Shown: positions 36,960 through 50,310, counted from the first letter of the stretch. The stretch: 64,000 nucleotides of DNA from Prosapia bicincta (GCA_036971475.1 JBAIZL010000001.1:108476350-108540349); one strand, 5' to 3'. Made by a program: numbers and translations. Notes: generated by a model from the sequence alone, not told the origin.

Positions 36960-36990
<31 letters not shown>
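36764..36990. repeat. Foldback 'e' with (TA)n on its right side only
   Basis: An imperfect palindrome with a centre near 36850. The left arm carries CTAGAATCTCATCTAG and GAGGTGAACCCAACAACAG; the right arm carries the reverse complements, with small differences near the outer third. (TA)n follows at about 36964-36993. I find no CUGANGA/GAAA pair in it. The higher GC content and arm-to-arm differences suggest another element family using the same architecture. Confidence 0.85.
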
Positions 36991-37410
<420 letters not shown>

Positions 37411-37511
37411 TTTTTTTATAAAAGTAGATGGATAAAAGTTCAAGACCTCCTAACTAAGAACATTGTTTGTAAACAGTGTAACAAAATAAAAAGGTTTACC
37501 AAGAAAAAATG

Positions 37512-38290
37512 TTATGTGAAAGGACTAACCATAAGTAAGGTTTCTACATAAGCACAGAATTATGCATTGCACAATGTGAAAAGACTAACCATCAGCAAGG
37601 TTTCTACGTAAGCACAGAATTATGCATTGCACAATGTGAAAAGACTAACCATCAGCAATGTTTCTACGTAAGCACAGAACTATGCATTGCACATTTTGAA
37701 AGGACTAACCATTAGTAAAGTTTCTACATAAGCAAAGAATTATGCATTGCACAATGTGAAAAGACTAACCATCAGCAAGGTTTCTACGTAAGCACAGAAC
37801 TATACATTGCACATTGTGAAAGGACTAACCATCAGTAAAGTTTCTACATAAGCACAGAATTATGCATTGCACATTGTGAAAGGACTAACTATCAGTAAAG
37901 TTTCTACATAAGCACAGAATTATGCATTGCACATTGTGAAAGGACTAACCATCAGTAAAATTTCTATGTAAGCACATAATAATCCATTGCACAATGTGAG
38001 AGGTCTACCCATCAGTAAGGTTTCTACTTAAGAAGAGAATAATCTTTTGCACAATGTGGAAGTTCTGACCATCAGTAAGGTTTCTACGTAAGCAAATATT
38101 AAGCCATTGCACAATATGAAAGGACTAACCATCAGTAAGGTTCCTACGTTTGCAAAGATTAAGCCATTGCACAATATGAAAGGACTAACCATCAGTAAGG
38201 TTTCTACGTAAGCAAAGATTAATCCATTGCACAATATGAAAGGTTTGACCATCATTAGGCTTTCTACAAAGCTCAGAATAATCCTTTGAT
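37512..38290. repeat. 60-bp minisatellite, about 13 copies
   Basis: A 60-bp unit repeats with almost no length change. It contains GAAAGGACTAACCATCAGTA, then AGGTTTCTACGTAAGCA and ATTGCACAATG. Divergence rises toward the right-hand end. The 75-codon minus-strand frame at 38028-38255 is a translation of three units, not a gene. Confidence 0.95.
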
Positions 38291-41200
38291 CAAAGTAGAA
38301 TGACTAGAAATCAGTATGCTTTTAACAGCCGTTTACGCAAATATTTACTAATTATAATATGTATATTTCTTATCTAAAGTAGAAGACGATAAAGATTTTT
38401 ACACATCAGCGGATGATTTCTTCAGGACGGACCATTTTAAAGAATTTTATACAACTTAAACCATTCGTCTTGACTAATGCATTTCTGATGTTTTTTGTTG
38501 AGACAAAAACGTTGAAATATCTGACAGAATTAAATGGTATTTTGTGAGCATTATAAGAAAATATCCAAAAAAATATATTTTGGAAATATATTTCAATAAC
38601 TGTGGAATTCACTTTACTTTTATTTTCGTCTAAATGAATCTAAACAAGTGGTAATCGTATGATAAAGATGTAGTATATTAAGAACTAATTTAGAGCATAT
38701 AATTACACTTCTAAAACTTATATTGGCAGTGATTTCGATTTATGATACACAAAATATTATAAAATTATAAAAAATTATTAATTTTTTATTTAAATAAATT
38801 TATTTTTGGGCGCCAAATGCATATTTTGAAAATAATTAAAGTAATAGAAGATTAACAAGAAACAGAATAACAATAAAAGAATAACAACAAAAACTCACTG
38901 ATTACTGGACTTTAACTTACTAGAAACATTTAACTACAATTTACATTCTGAAATCATGAAAACTAACAAACTGCCAGCACGTCTCAGTAGTAGACAAACA
39001 CAACAAAATTTTTGTAATTGAACAGTAGTAAGTCTTTAATCGAATACTATCTTACATTAATTTATATAATCTCTAGGTATGAGGTTACTACTGTAACAGT
39101 TGAGCCTTTTTTCCTGGGGTAAGTATTTATCAGGGCTTTATTAAAAATGTGTGTTAATTACTAATTAACAAATTAATTAACCTTACTTACCTGGGGCTCC
39201 TAGTTCTCCGTTTCAGCCAGGCATAATAATGTCTTTCTGTAAACGATCTTCTGATATGATCGGAAGGCAGAACTAGGTTACTTGGGAAATGAAAATATAA
39301 AGTTTGTAACGTTCTAGATTACTTGTGAAAAAAAGAATTTAAATTTTTAAAATACAAAGCCATACAATTTATTAATCAGTGACAAATTACAAAAGAACAA
39401 ATGACGCCAATGTGTCGAGTAATTTACTTTTAATTACTGCTAATTATACCATACCTTTTAATTACTTATTAACCTTTAATATTTATATATATCGAGAAGG
39501 TAGTAACTTAGAATTTCCAATTAAATTTTTAGAAATGAATATTCAAAGGACAATTTCTACCGTTCATGTGTTAACCGTTTATCAATTAAAAATCAACTTA
39601 GTTAACATTAAAATACATTTACTTTATTATTATCTAAAACGTACCTGGTTGTACACACTACTTATAAAACACTTAAACACATATTGCCCATGGCTTTTGG
39701 AATCACTATTCACTGCACATCGCTCCTGGAATCACAGCGCTCTTATACAAAATGATATAAACTTTTACTTATTTGGAATACATAAATAATCGCTTCTGAC
39801 TTCTTCTTTAGTTACGTTAATAAAATTTGGTACCGGCCTTGACATCTTAAATTTTGAATACTGGAAGCTTACGAATTTTTAAATTATGTCCGAAAATGCC
39901 ATTACGTCTGTTCTGTTCAAGAACCTCTGGAGGAGTGGGCCTTCTGCAAGGGCACGCCAACGGAATTTCCCACCCTTGGTTAATATTTTGAATTTTTTGA
40001 TTGGTCCATCAGATCAGGCGATATCAGACCATGCTTACGTCACATGGGGTGATGTCAGTTTTTTTTTAACTTGAGCTCCCAACTCGTACGAAATTTACAT
40101 TTTTACCGCGCTAGGGGCGCTACGAAACTTACCCTAGAATTACAATTGTACAAAGAAAAAAATTTTCTTTTATATTCGGACGATACAATTATTAAATAAA
40201 AATTAAATATATAAATGAATTTATATGTAACACCTTATTTTTAAGAGTGTTACACTACGTAAAGACTTATTATTTAAAACTTCGGTCAATGTGCACGTTT
40301 TCTGAACTCTCTGGTTATCATTTAATTTAATTTTACAAAAATTAAGTTTTTAATAAGAATTCAAGTATCTTGGCCGATCCTCTGCGTTCCAGTGCGTTAC
40401 CGTCAAGATATTTCTGTCCAAGGATGACGGAAGAACTTCGGTAATATCCTTGTATATTCACCTTCCAGGAATGGATTCTCTCCTCGATCTGCTGCCCACT
40501 CCGGCTCTTCGAACGTCCCTCCTCGACTCCCAACACTCAACTAACCCTCTCTTCCGCAACTCCTTGATAGCTCCTCCTTTTCGTCGCTTCCCCTACTGCT
40601 ATCCTACCTAATAATCATTTTCCCTTTTCTCATTTTGTATAACCATGCACTGTATTCAATTTTTTCCCCTAGGTCGTCTAAATAACTTTGACAGTCTTTG
40701 TACCTGCCTTATTTCGGATATTACGACTTTACCGGCATAGAATTTACTTTGATAACTAAGAGCTCATGGGTGTGTCCCTCATAAATCTACCTGTCTGTCA
40801 GTTTATTGTCCCAGTTTTAATGTTTCATTTTGACTGCTTTTTATCTTTTAAACTTATGGTATAAAGAACCCTAGAGATTATAGATTTTTTGATAGTCCTA
40901 TTTTCTCTAGGTCTACATAGTAGGTAGACAAAGTACCTAGGTACTTGTTAAAACAAGTAGGTTTTAACAAAGGTTATTTTTTACCAGTTACGAACATACA
41001 TCGATGCATCTTTTCAAGTGTCTTCCATATGGTAGATTAAATAGTTAGGAATTGATAGGTTTTAACGTATGCAAGAAAGAGTATTAAAAATATAATTTCG
41101 TTATTAAACTGTAGTAAAAGAATGTCGTTACAAGTAAATGTAATTAAATTACGTCTCTATAATTATAGTTTTGAGAAACGAGAGCGTTATTATCATTTTT

Positions 41201-41836
41201 TAGTAAAAACGTTTTTCATTAACAAATTGAAACGTTACGTGATTTAAAAAATTAATTATTTTCAGGAAAAATAAATGATAGAATTTAATTAATTTTTTAT
41301 AAAGTATACATCCATCTATATTTATCTAAGTTGATGTGTTTGATGATTTGTTTTTAGGTTTTAAAATTTCTTTACTTTTAAAACTACAAGAGCACAAATA
41401 AGAAAAAACAATGAAAAGCCTCATATAAAGACCAAGGTTATCATTCACTTCTAAAAACAATAGAATGGTTAAGCTTAGGGTGTTTAACCGTAGGATGGTC
41501 ATATAAAATTATACTAACTAGTAAGTTGAATTTATCTCTGCCACCAACACCGCATCATCTCGATTTGAGTTGTAGATTTGTTTTTTATCTCTTTCTAGAA
41601 TCTTCTCATTATTTATTTCAGATGTTTCCTGAAACTCTTTAAGTTTGGGTTTCTATATAATTGAGTCACGTTCCAAGATATCTATTCTCGTGATCGTCAT
41701 TTTGAGTTAGTTCTTTTTCAGTAAAGGAAATTAAATTCTCGCATTCATTTTAGGCAAGTAACTAAAGATTAACTTGATAATTTACTCTCAACCCATTCGT
41801 GATATTTGATGAGAAATAGCAATGTTTAGTTTACAA

Positions 41837-41841
<5 letters not shown>
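38291..41841. other. AT-rich intergenic DNA
   Basis: No gene recognised in about 3.5 kb. The 136-codon frame at 39379-39789 has ordinary AT-rich composition and no domain I know. A CT-rich patch lies at about 40480-40620. Confidence 0.35.

Positions 41842-41884
<43 letters not shown>
41842..41884. repeat. (TA)n microsatellite without hairpin
   Basis: About 42 bp of pure (TA)n with no foldback next to it. Confidence 0.95.
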
Positions 41885-41886
<2 letters not shown>

Positions 41887-43615
41887 GTACGTTGACTGAG
41901 ACTACTGTAAAAATAACCTCTACCTTTATAAAAATAAAGAAACTAATAATAACTACTACAAATTTAAGAAAAATTATTTATTTTAAAATGTAAAGCAAAT
42001 ACAATTTGGGAAAAAAACAAATATTAAATAGTAGCCCAGCTACAAGCTCCTCTGGAATATATCATTTTATACAGCTTGTAAGTGGAATAAATGGCTTAAC
42101 CGCTATATGCAGAGCTGATAGTTTGTCTATAGTTTTAGCACTATTTTCTAAAGTTTTGCCTGTCGTAAAACCTGTAAACTAAAGTTTGTCTTGAAATTTG
42201 CAATTGTTGTCTGGCAGCAGTAAATTTTGATGGAATGTATAGTTGATGTATAATTTGATGGAATGTATTGTACATTGTTGATTTTATCATTCTCATAAAC
42301 AGCCAAGTATAAATGTTTTAATCAAGCAACATCGGGATTGTAGCCTTTTCAAGGTCAAGCGCTGTTCAGTATCAGGATAACAATACTCGTATATAAAAAA
42401 AGAATAGCAAACGTAAAATATATGAATATACAATATTTTTAATTATGTTTTGTATTTGCATACGATATAAAAAACTGTTTTTTCACCCCTTATTGAAATA
42501 AAACTAATAATAAAGTTTATCAAATATTGAAAAAACAATTTTTAAATAATTTACTTTAGTTCTTATTATACGAGTAAAGATATTAGTTGTTTACAAGAAT
42601 GAAGATAGTAAATAGACTAACGGAACTGGCCTGGGACTAAGAGTAGAATGATGGCATTGACGAAAGTAGAGTTGAGTAGCATTGAGATTGAAACGAAGTA
42701 AATAATAAATCAACAGTAGAGAAGCTGAATAATACAGAGATCGAAATGAAGTAAAGAATAAATTAACAATAGAAACTATGATTAGGGTAAATATGATGAA
42801 AACAAATTATGTAGTATAGGGGCGAGTATTATTTTAACCTTTTCTCCTTTCATAACGAACAAATATCATCTGATAAATTCAATATTATTTATTGATGTTT
42901 CAGATATAGTTTATTCTCAGTACCTTTGATTAAATATCTTGATATTATGGTTTTCCGATTACAATGTATGAAGCCCTGCTTATAGTACTCTGGGATGAGC
43001 CATATAGCATCAAGTGGTAGACACTAAATTAGGGATGGCTTTTAGGCCCTCACTCGCCTTCTTTGCAGTTAGCTTGGTGTTGGGATTTGTGTCGTTTTAC
43101 TCAGATTGAAGAATACATAAGAAATAATATATTAGCAATGGCAAATACAGTATATATTGCTGACGCCTAAGACAGATAAAATTATATGTAAATAGAATAC
43201 CAAACTTTCCCATTGATTTATTCGGTAAAAATGAATTTTGAATCATTTTAGAGCTATATTTTAAAAGAAATTTTCTAATTTCCTTTGCAAACAGCAAATA
43301 GTTTTCCTACAACGCTTCTAAACAATTCGCTTCAAATAGTCATTGTTTATTGATAGTTGCCATGGTTACTGTTCCCACAACATTTAGTCAAGTCCATATT
43401 GCGGTTTATCGTACGATAAATTTATATGATAGAACGCAGTAGAATTTCTCTTTTTTTAAACTTCGGTACTGGTATCAACCAATTATTAAGAAATTGCCGA
43501 TATTCTTAATTGTGGCTTACCTAGGGATGTAGATAGTGCCAGAAGCACAGAAATAATAATAAAATATAGGGCTTTCAGAAACAAGTATAAACAGCGAAAA
43601 TAACTTTACTTTACA
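41885..43615. other. AT-rich intergenic DNA
   Basis: No gene or element recognised. Confidence 0.4.
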
Positions 43616-43677
43616 ACACACACACATACACACACACACAAACACATACACGCACACGCGCGCGCGAGCGCGCGCAA
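43616..43677. repeat. (CA)n/(CG)n alternating tract
   Basis: Interrupted ACACACAT repeats pass into CACGCGCGCGCGAGCGCGCGC. The whole tract alternates pyrimidine and purine and the CG core is the strongest Z-DNA-forming type, in otherwise AT-rich DNA. Confidence 0.9.
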
Positions 43678-45943
43678 TTTACAGTTATAATTACATAGAA
43701 TCAAACTACAATTTATGGTGATATATCTTATAACGAAATCTTGAATTTCTTACGTTTCGTTTGTTTTGTAGTTTGAGGTTATATGTTTTAAAATTAATTT
43801 TTGGAGTTTTTATTATTTCCTAAGTGCCTGATAATAATTGTTTTTGTTATGTCATTGACGTTTGAACAATCAATTAATAACTTTGTTTCTAATTCAGCGG
43901 GTCTTGGACATTTTCTTTAAACACAATAGCCTACAACTTTTGGTTTTAATCGAAAATTACACTAGAATTTTAAATTGAAATGGTTCGTCTAATTTTATTT
44001 TCAAACTCTATAACTTTATTCCCATTTCACGGCCACCGAGCGTAACTGATTTCCGTAAGAAATCCACTATGGGACATCGTTTAAACCTCTGCTAAAAATT
44101 AATTTAAAGTTTTTAGGTAATTTAACGGCTTGTTATTTTGAAGTAAAATGATTTTTTCTCGCATCAAGTGCGACGTTTTCAATTAAATTGTTATAAATTG
44201 TTAAGTTGGAATATGGGGGGGGGGTATTATTTCTTCATTTTTACTACAATATTTTTAATTACTTTTATCAATATTCCAAGTTTTGAAACTAAGTTCTAAA
44301 GTTTTTTAACGTTAAAAGGAGTTTTAGAATCACCGTTAAGACAGTTAATAATAACAAGGGGGGAAAACAGATATTTATCTAAGAAAACTGAATTCTTCAA
44401 ACAGTGGGTGCGATACTTCCAGTCTCTATTGTGCAAGTGTGTAACAGTTAAAGTAAGGGGTTAGGCGCTCTTTGTATTCTGTTAAAATAAATGTTTCGAC
44501 AACTTTTCATGAACAATGGTCATTTTTATCTACGTAAAGTTAAAAATCGATAAGAAACTATTGCAAATATTTCCAATAAAGAGCGAGTAAATACCTTAAC
44601 ACTTGCAAAGAGTCAGCTGACCTGAGTCACAGAAGCGAGCAAGATTAAATACGTGACCAGACAGCTAACGTGTTATCTGTGACTCAGGTGGCATCACGAG
44701 GTTGCCGTATTTATTGATTGTTATAAAATCGATTGTATTAACAAAAGTTTAACATTTATTAGATATATTTATTTAGAAATTTCACTACTGGGAATCTTAG
44801 GAAAATAGCGGAAATTATTTTAAAAATATATTCGTTTACAATACATTTATATATTTAAATTATTATTTTTGTAAAAATCGCATTACATCTATAAAACGTC
44901 ACTCATTGTATATTCTCTATATTACTAAACAATCTATCATTTTTCCTTCTTTCCGTTGAATTTAAAACAATCCTTAAAAATGTGATAAGGATGTTTCGTT
45001 TATTAATATATTTGTAAATTTCTTATAAAAAAAATTAATATAATAACGTTCTATGAAGTTTATTGGAATTAAAAATAATTCCATGGCATTAAAAAAATGG
45101 CAACTAAACAATTTAGTCCGATTGTCACACCCCTACCTTTTTATTGTTTTTTTGTACATTGTAGTTATACTGTAGGATTACCTGTTTTCGGTGATTAAAT
45201 AAGAATAATTTTTATTTAAATGTTAACATGTTACTTTCGGATACAAATAGCTTCCTTACTAACCTATAAATATACTATTTACTGGTATATAATTAGCTTT
45301 AGAAAGAAGTGGATCATTTCTAGACAGTATCGTCTACAAGATGATTATCATCAGTTAAATATAATGTTTTCAATAAAAGGTTTGTAACTTCCTGCCTATT
45401 TTGAGTAGGGAGATATTGAAACATAATAAATTTCAAAATGTTAAGCTATTTGCCCGTAGAAATATTTACTTTACTAATGAAATACTTGCTTTACTTTAAA
45501 GAGCCTGTAATCACATACAAGAGAATGTTTCTGTCCCAACAAAGAGTCCAAACGAGATCTCTGTTTAGATTTACCTTTACTTGACTTTACCCAACAGTCC
45601 TTATAAACAATTGAAAGGAAATATAATGGAAAATTGTACATCTGCGCCGAATACCTTTGGTTGAGAGGGTAAGATAAAGTCAAAGCAATGAATGTCTCTT
45701 TGTTGATACATTTTAATAAGATCTTGCGAAATAGAAATCCAAGGACGACAGGAGATATTAATAACTTCAAAGCAAGAAAATCCCTTCTCGTTCTAAACTG
45801 AGGGACAATTTTGAAGCTGTGACCCGAGACAAGTTTGTTTTTTACATAACTTTACAATTTAACTCTTTAAAAATATTTAACTTAAGCTTATTTATAAATA
45901 AATTTTTAATGATAATTTTATCAATTCATATTTAGGAGAAAAG

Positions 45944-45945
<2 letters not shown>
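43678..45945. other. AT-rich intergenic DNA with one short inverted repeat
   Basis: No gene recognised. ACCTGAGTCACAG (44620-44632) and its exact reverse complement (44677-44689) form a 13-bp stem with a 44-nt loop. Confidence 0.45.

Positions 45946-46009
<64 letters not shown>
45946..46009. repeat. (TA)n microsatellite without hairpin
   Basis: About 62 bp of (TA)n with no foldback unit beside it. Confidence 0.95.
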
Positions 46010-46013
<4 letters not shown>

Positions 46014-46184
46014 AGGGTCAAAATAGGATTTAGTGTTTTAATAATATCCAATATAAGAAGTTATTTACTCCATTCATATACTTACTAATAATCTTCACCA
46101 AGTGATTTAATAATATATAGCTGTATTGGTAGCCCAGTGATAATGAAGTGTACCAAATAATTGAAAGTACTTTTGGGTAGGAAG

Positions 46185-47960
46185 TTGCTCTGACGTAGAC
46201 AGATAAGAGGATAAAGCAAAAAAAGGCATAGTTACGTTCTGCCGATGCAGAGCGGAAATAGACTCGAAGCAGGATATGGGACTGTTGAGAAGGATTTCTT
46301 CCGCAATCATTATGCCAAAGTTGATCCTTGTTTCGATCATCATACCGTCCGAGTTCCATCGGATACTAGAAGACAAGTAGCAGGTGACATAAACTATTTG
46401 AAGACGGACTAAAGAATAATCTCATATTTATACCGTAATAGGATTTGGAAGTTTTAAAATATTCATTCCTTAAAGAAGGGATTGAGTGGAAAGTCTGTTA
46501 ATTTGGTCACCGATGACTCTAAGATAAAAGAAGATCTGTGAGTTAGCATTAGTGGAAGTAGACCAAGACAGTTTCTAACTATTTCTGGAGAGCTTCAATT
46601 CTATTTTCCAGGCGAAAGTGCTTTCGATCAGTTATGTGCCGAAAAAGTAATAACAGCTGGTTGGAGGAGCACAAATACTCGGATCTGCTCTTAAAGATAA
46701 GCTGCTGGCGTTGGCTGTGAACACTTTATCTGAGCTGGGTGAATAAAAATCAATTGGATCTAACCTAGAAATCGGGACAGAGGGACTGGAAAGGTAATGA
46801 GAAAACGGATGTACGAGTATGGCGTCTCAAGACTGACCCATGGGGATTGGGCACACACTGGCCTATTTTGCAAAGACAAATTAAATACGTAGTGGGCCTA
46901 CTGCACATAGTGGAAAATACGTCGTGGAGATTTTGGAACAAAGCACGCAGTAGGCTACAACTCAAACTATAGCGAAGTATTCAGCGTAATTTGGTTACTA
47001 CTCCAAAGGTTGTAATTTTGAGTAGGGGGTTTAATTAGATCTTAAAATATAATTACAATAATTTGATTAAAAAATAAATAAAACCATGACAAGATTAAAG
47101 AAAGAATATTATCGCAAGAGAGCCGTCATCGATATATCTTCACCACCCACATTTACTATACTTTTACCTCTACACTTTTATTGCGTAACACAAAATTACC
47201 TATTATTTGTGTTTTGTAAATTTATAAGATTTTTGTGTTATATCTTTAAATATCTTTTTAAATCTCCACGGTACCTCGGAGCCAAAGAGAAGGCATAGAG
47301 TTTGAGATTAATTACATTGCAGCAAAGAAGATATATTTTACTCCTTTACGTAAAACCCAACTTCCATTAATATGCGCTGCTCTTAATTCCATTCTCTACA
47401 GAGTTAAGAATAAAATCAATATTTATCATCTTTTGATATAACATTTTTTCAAATGACTAATGAGTTTTTAATCCACATTCCAAACACAACCCTAATATGC
47501 TTTTGTTCAAGAAAAATACTAAAAATATGTTTCCGAATTAAATTGAAATAAATCCAATAAACTAAAAATCTGTTTACAAATTATTGTTAAATTCTTGTAT
47601 TTCTGTTAATAAATTCTTATGGCCATAAACATTTTACAATAAAAATGGTACTATATGAAATAGTTTATTTATTTCGAGTTATTTTGTCTCGAAGTAATTG
47701 TATGACTCATAATATTTTGTCTTAAAGCGACTGCATTAAAATAACTTTTTCAATCTGTCCTGAATTGTTGAAATGCATTTTCTCATTATGTAACAGAAAT
47801 ACCAAAAGCTATTAGAAGAAGGTTTCGTAGCTGAGAGTACATTAGTGGAATAAAGTGTAAAATAATATGTAATCAATATTTTATTCTTATTACATAATTA
47901 TACAACAAAAATTATAAAATCCAGAAAGTTATTAACTACGTCACAGTTATTACATATACT
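46185..47960 (+). repeat. Direct duplication copy 1, with non-LTR RNase H relic
   Basis: Aligns by eye with 48003-50310 over its whole length, diverged but collinear. In the middle (about 46495-46720) it encodes, across stops and frame changes, a TDxSK-like block, NSIFQAKVLSI and RICS. These are in the order of a non-LTR RNase H domain (TDGSK, VFQAEVYAI, ICSDSQ). Upstream DPCFDHHTVRV and downstream sequence are probably more of the same ORF2. So the duplicated segment contains an old non-LTR fragment. No functional frame remains. Confidence 0.6.
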
Positions 47961-49504
47961 AAAAACTTATTAATCACAAATTAATGAAAGTTTTTCTGTG
48001 TAGAAAGTTGCACTGACGTAGACGCGTAGGAGGGTAAAGCAAAAATACCATAGCTACGTATTGGCAATGGAGAGCAGAAATAGGCTCGAAGCAGGATGTG
48101 GAACTGATGAGATGGATTTTTTCCGCAATCTATGTGCCGACGTTGATCCTTGTCTCGATCATCATATCTTCCGAGTTGCTTCGGCTACTAGAAAACATGT
48201 AGCAAGAGACATAAAACATTTGAAGATGGACTAAAGAAGAATCTCAGGTTAAAATAACTCCTAATGTTTTTTGGCAGTTTTAAGATATTCATTCCTTAAA
48301 GGAGGCATTGAGCGGAAAATTTGTGAATTTGGTCACCGATGAGTAAGATGAAAGAGGAAGTGTGAGTTAGCATTAGTGGAAGTAGACCAAGACAGTTTCC
48401 ATTTCCTTCTGAAGGACTTAAATTCTGTTTTCCAGGCGGAAATGCTCTCGATCAATTGAACGCCGAAGAAATAATTGGAGCTCTTCGGAGGGGTAAACCA
48501 ATTCGGATCTGCTCTTGCGACTAAGCTACTGGAAGTGGCTGTAGACGCTTTATGGTAGCTGTGTGAATGAAATCCATCCTAGATTTCGGAAAACTAGAGC
48601 TTTTAAAACTTTGAGAGAGAGAATCTGAAAGAGAGAGAGAGAGTTTGCAGAGGCTGGGAGTTTGATCCATGATGATTGGGTACATATTATGGCATATTTT
48701 ACGAGAAAAAGAATTACGTCTTAGAACTACTGCAAGAAATAGGAATTACGTCGTGGAGATATTTGGGACAAAGCACGCAGTAGGCTATAACCCTAACTAT
48801 AGCGAAGTATTCAACGTAATTTGGTTACTACTCCAACGGTTGTAATTTAGAATACGGGGTTTAATCAGGTCTTAAAATATAATAATAGTATTTTGGTTCA
48901 ATAAAAAAACTAAGACAGGAGTAAAGAGAAAATAACATCACAAGTAAGCAATCATCGATGTATTCTTAACGCCCACCTTATCTATACAACTATACAATTA
49001 CATTATAATTGTTAATATAAAACTATCCTATGGCGTAACACAAATTACCTATAATTTTTATTTCGAAAATTTAAAAGATTATTTTTTATTAAATCTTTAA
49101 ATATCTTTTTAAATATCCACGGTATCTCGGAGCCATTGAGAAGGTTTACCGTTGGTGATTAATTACATTGCCGCAAAGAAGATTTATTTTACTTCTTTGC
49201 GTAAAACCCAACTTCCATTAATGTACTCTGCTGTTAATTCCATTCTCTACAGAATTAAAAAGAAAATCAATATTTAACTTCTTATGATATAACATTTTTT
49301 CAAATGATTAATGAGTTTTTAATCCACATGATTATTCCAAACACAACCCTACCCTGAGTTTGTTAAAATAATATCAAAAATATTTTTCCAATTAAAATTA
49401 AAATAAATCCATTGAACTAAAAATTCGTTTACAAATTACCTATAAATTCTTGTAAATAAAAGTTTTGCTATAAAAATGTTATTATAGCAAAATGTTGCTA
49501 TAAA

Positions 49505-49648
49505 ATGTTAAATTATATATACATATATATATTTATTTATTTGTTTATATTAAATATTGTGATATGTTTTCTTGTAATATAGTTATCAGAAATTATTGCT
49601 TGAATAATATATGCAATAAAAGTATTCTTGTTTTTGAAATATTTTTAA

Positions 49649-49690
<42 letters not shown>

Positions 49691-49735
49691 TTGATATTTA
49701 ACGTTATCCATTGTTTTTCCGTTGCACTGACTTTA
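49505..49735. repeat. (TA)n-bounded unit 'f', deletion derivative of unit d
   Basis: Leader GATATGTTTTCTTGTAATATAG matches unit d. The end AAAAGTATTCTTG...GAAATATTTTTAATTTA also matches it. The middle, including the foldback and ribozyme, is missing. (TA)n follows at about 49653-49688. Confidence 0.8.
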
Positions 49736-49948
49736 TGAAGTTAATATATTACTATTGTAAGTAATTTTATCCACCATTAAGTGCAATAATTTTACCTTGA
49801 GTGATGAGGCACCTTTCGGTCAATTGACCATTGTCGAATCACTCAGTGATTCGACAATGGTCAATTGACCGAAAGGTGCCTCATCACTCAAGGTAAAATT
49901 ATTGCACTTAATGGTGGATAAAATTACTTACAATAGTAATATATTAAC

Positions 49949-50016
<68 letters not shown>
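49736..50016. repeat. Perfect 108-bp-arm palindrome (unit 'g') and (TA)n
   Basis: Arms 49736-49843 and 49845-49952 are exact reverse complements over all 108 bases that I compared, with a single central C. (TA)n runs from about 49953 to 50016, and the preceding sequence joins unit f. Perfect arms mean a very recent event or ongoing arm correction. Each arm contains a hammerhead-shaped sequence with a mutated core. Confidence 0.93.
49845..49888 (+). ncRNA. Degenerate hammerhead in perfect palindrome
   Basis: The geometry is complete. Stem I is AGTGAT/ATCACT (49845-49850 with 49883-49888). Stem II is GGTC/GACC (49859-49862 with 49867-49870). GAAA is at 49871-49874. Stem III is AGG/CCT with a 2-nt loop, followed by C17 at 49882. 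The CUGANGA segment reads TCGACAA, three transitions from consensus, so it should not cleave. The mirror copy lies on the minus strand of the left arm. Confidence 0.5.
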
Positions 50017-50017
<1 letters not shown>

Positions 50018-50310
50018 CATTTATTTTGAGTTACTTTCTCTCGATTAAATTGTATGTCCCATAATATTTTTTCCAAATGCGACTGGATAAAAATAATTCT
50101 TTCAGTCTGTCCTGACAAATGACAAATTGTTTAAATGCGTTTCCCCAGTATAGAACAAAAATACTAAAAGCTATTAGAAGAATTTCGTAACTGATAATAG
50201 GCTTTATGGAATAAAGTGTGTAATATGTAATAAATGTTTAATTATTATTACATAAACAACAAAAGTTATAAAATCCTGAGAGTTATTAACTACTTCAAAA
50301 TTACTATACC

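Larger units (their letters stand above)
48003..50310 (+). repeat. Direct duplication copy 2, interrupted by a foldback block
   Basis: The paralogue of 46185-47960. It keeps TDE at the first RNase H aspartate and a clear NSVFQAEMLSIN (about 48430-48465), then RICS. The similarity resumes after an insertion at about 49500-50016 made of (TA)n-bounded units. A short (GA)n run lies near 48610-48640. No open frame remains. Confidence 0.65.

Noticed and set aside
39379..39789. A 136-codon frame as a possible host gene
   Set aside because: No domain, motif or signal sequence that I recognise, composition equal to the flanks, and a frame of this length can occur by chance in long AT-rich DNA.
45330..45360. 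Minus-strand CTGATGA near a GAAA
   Set aside because: The distance and the sequence between them do not form a stem II.
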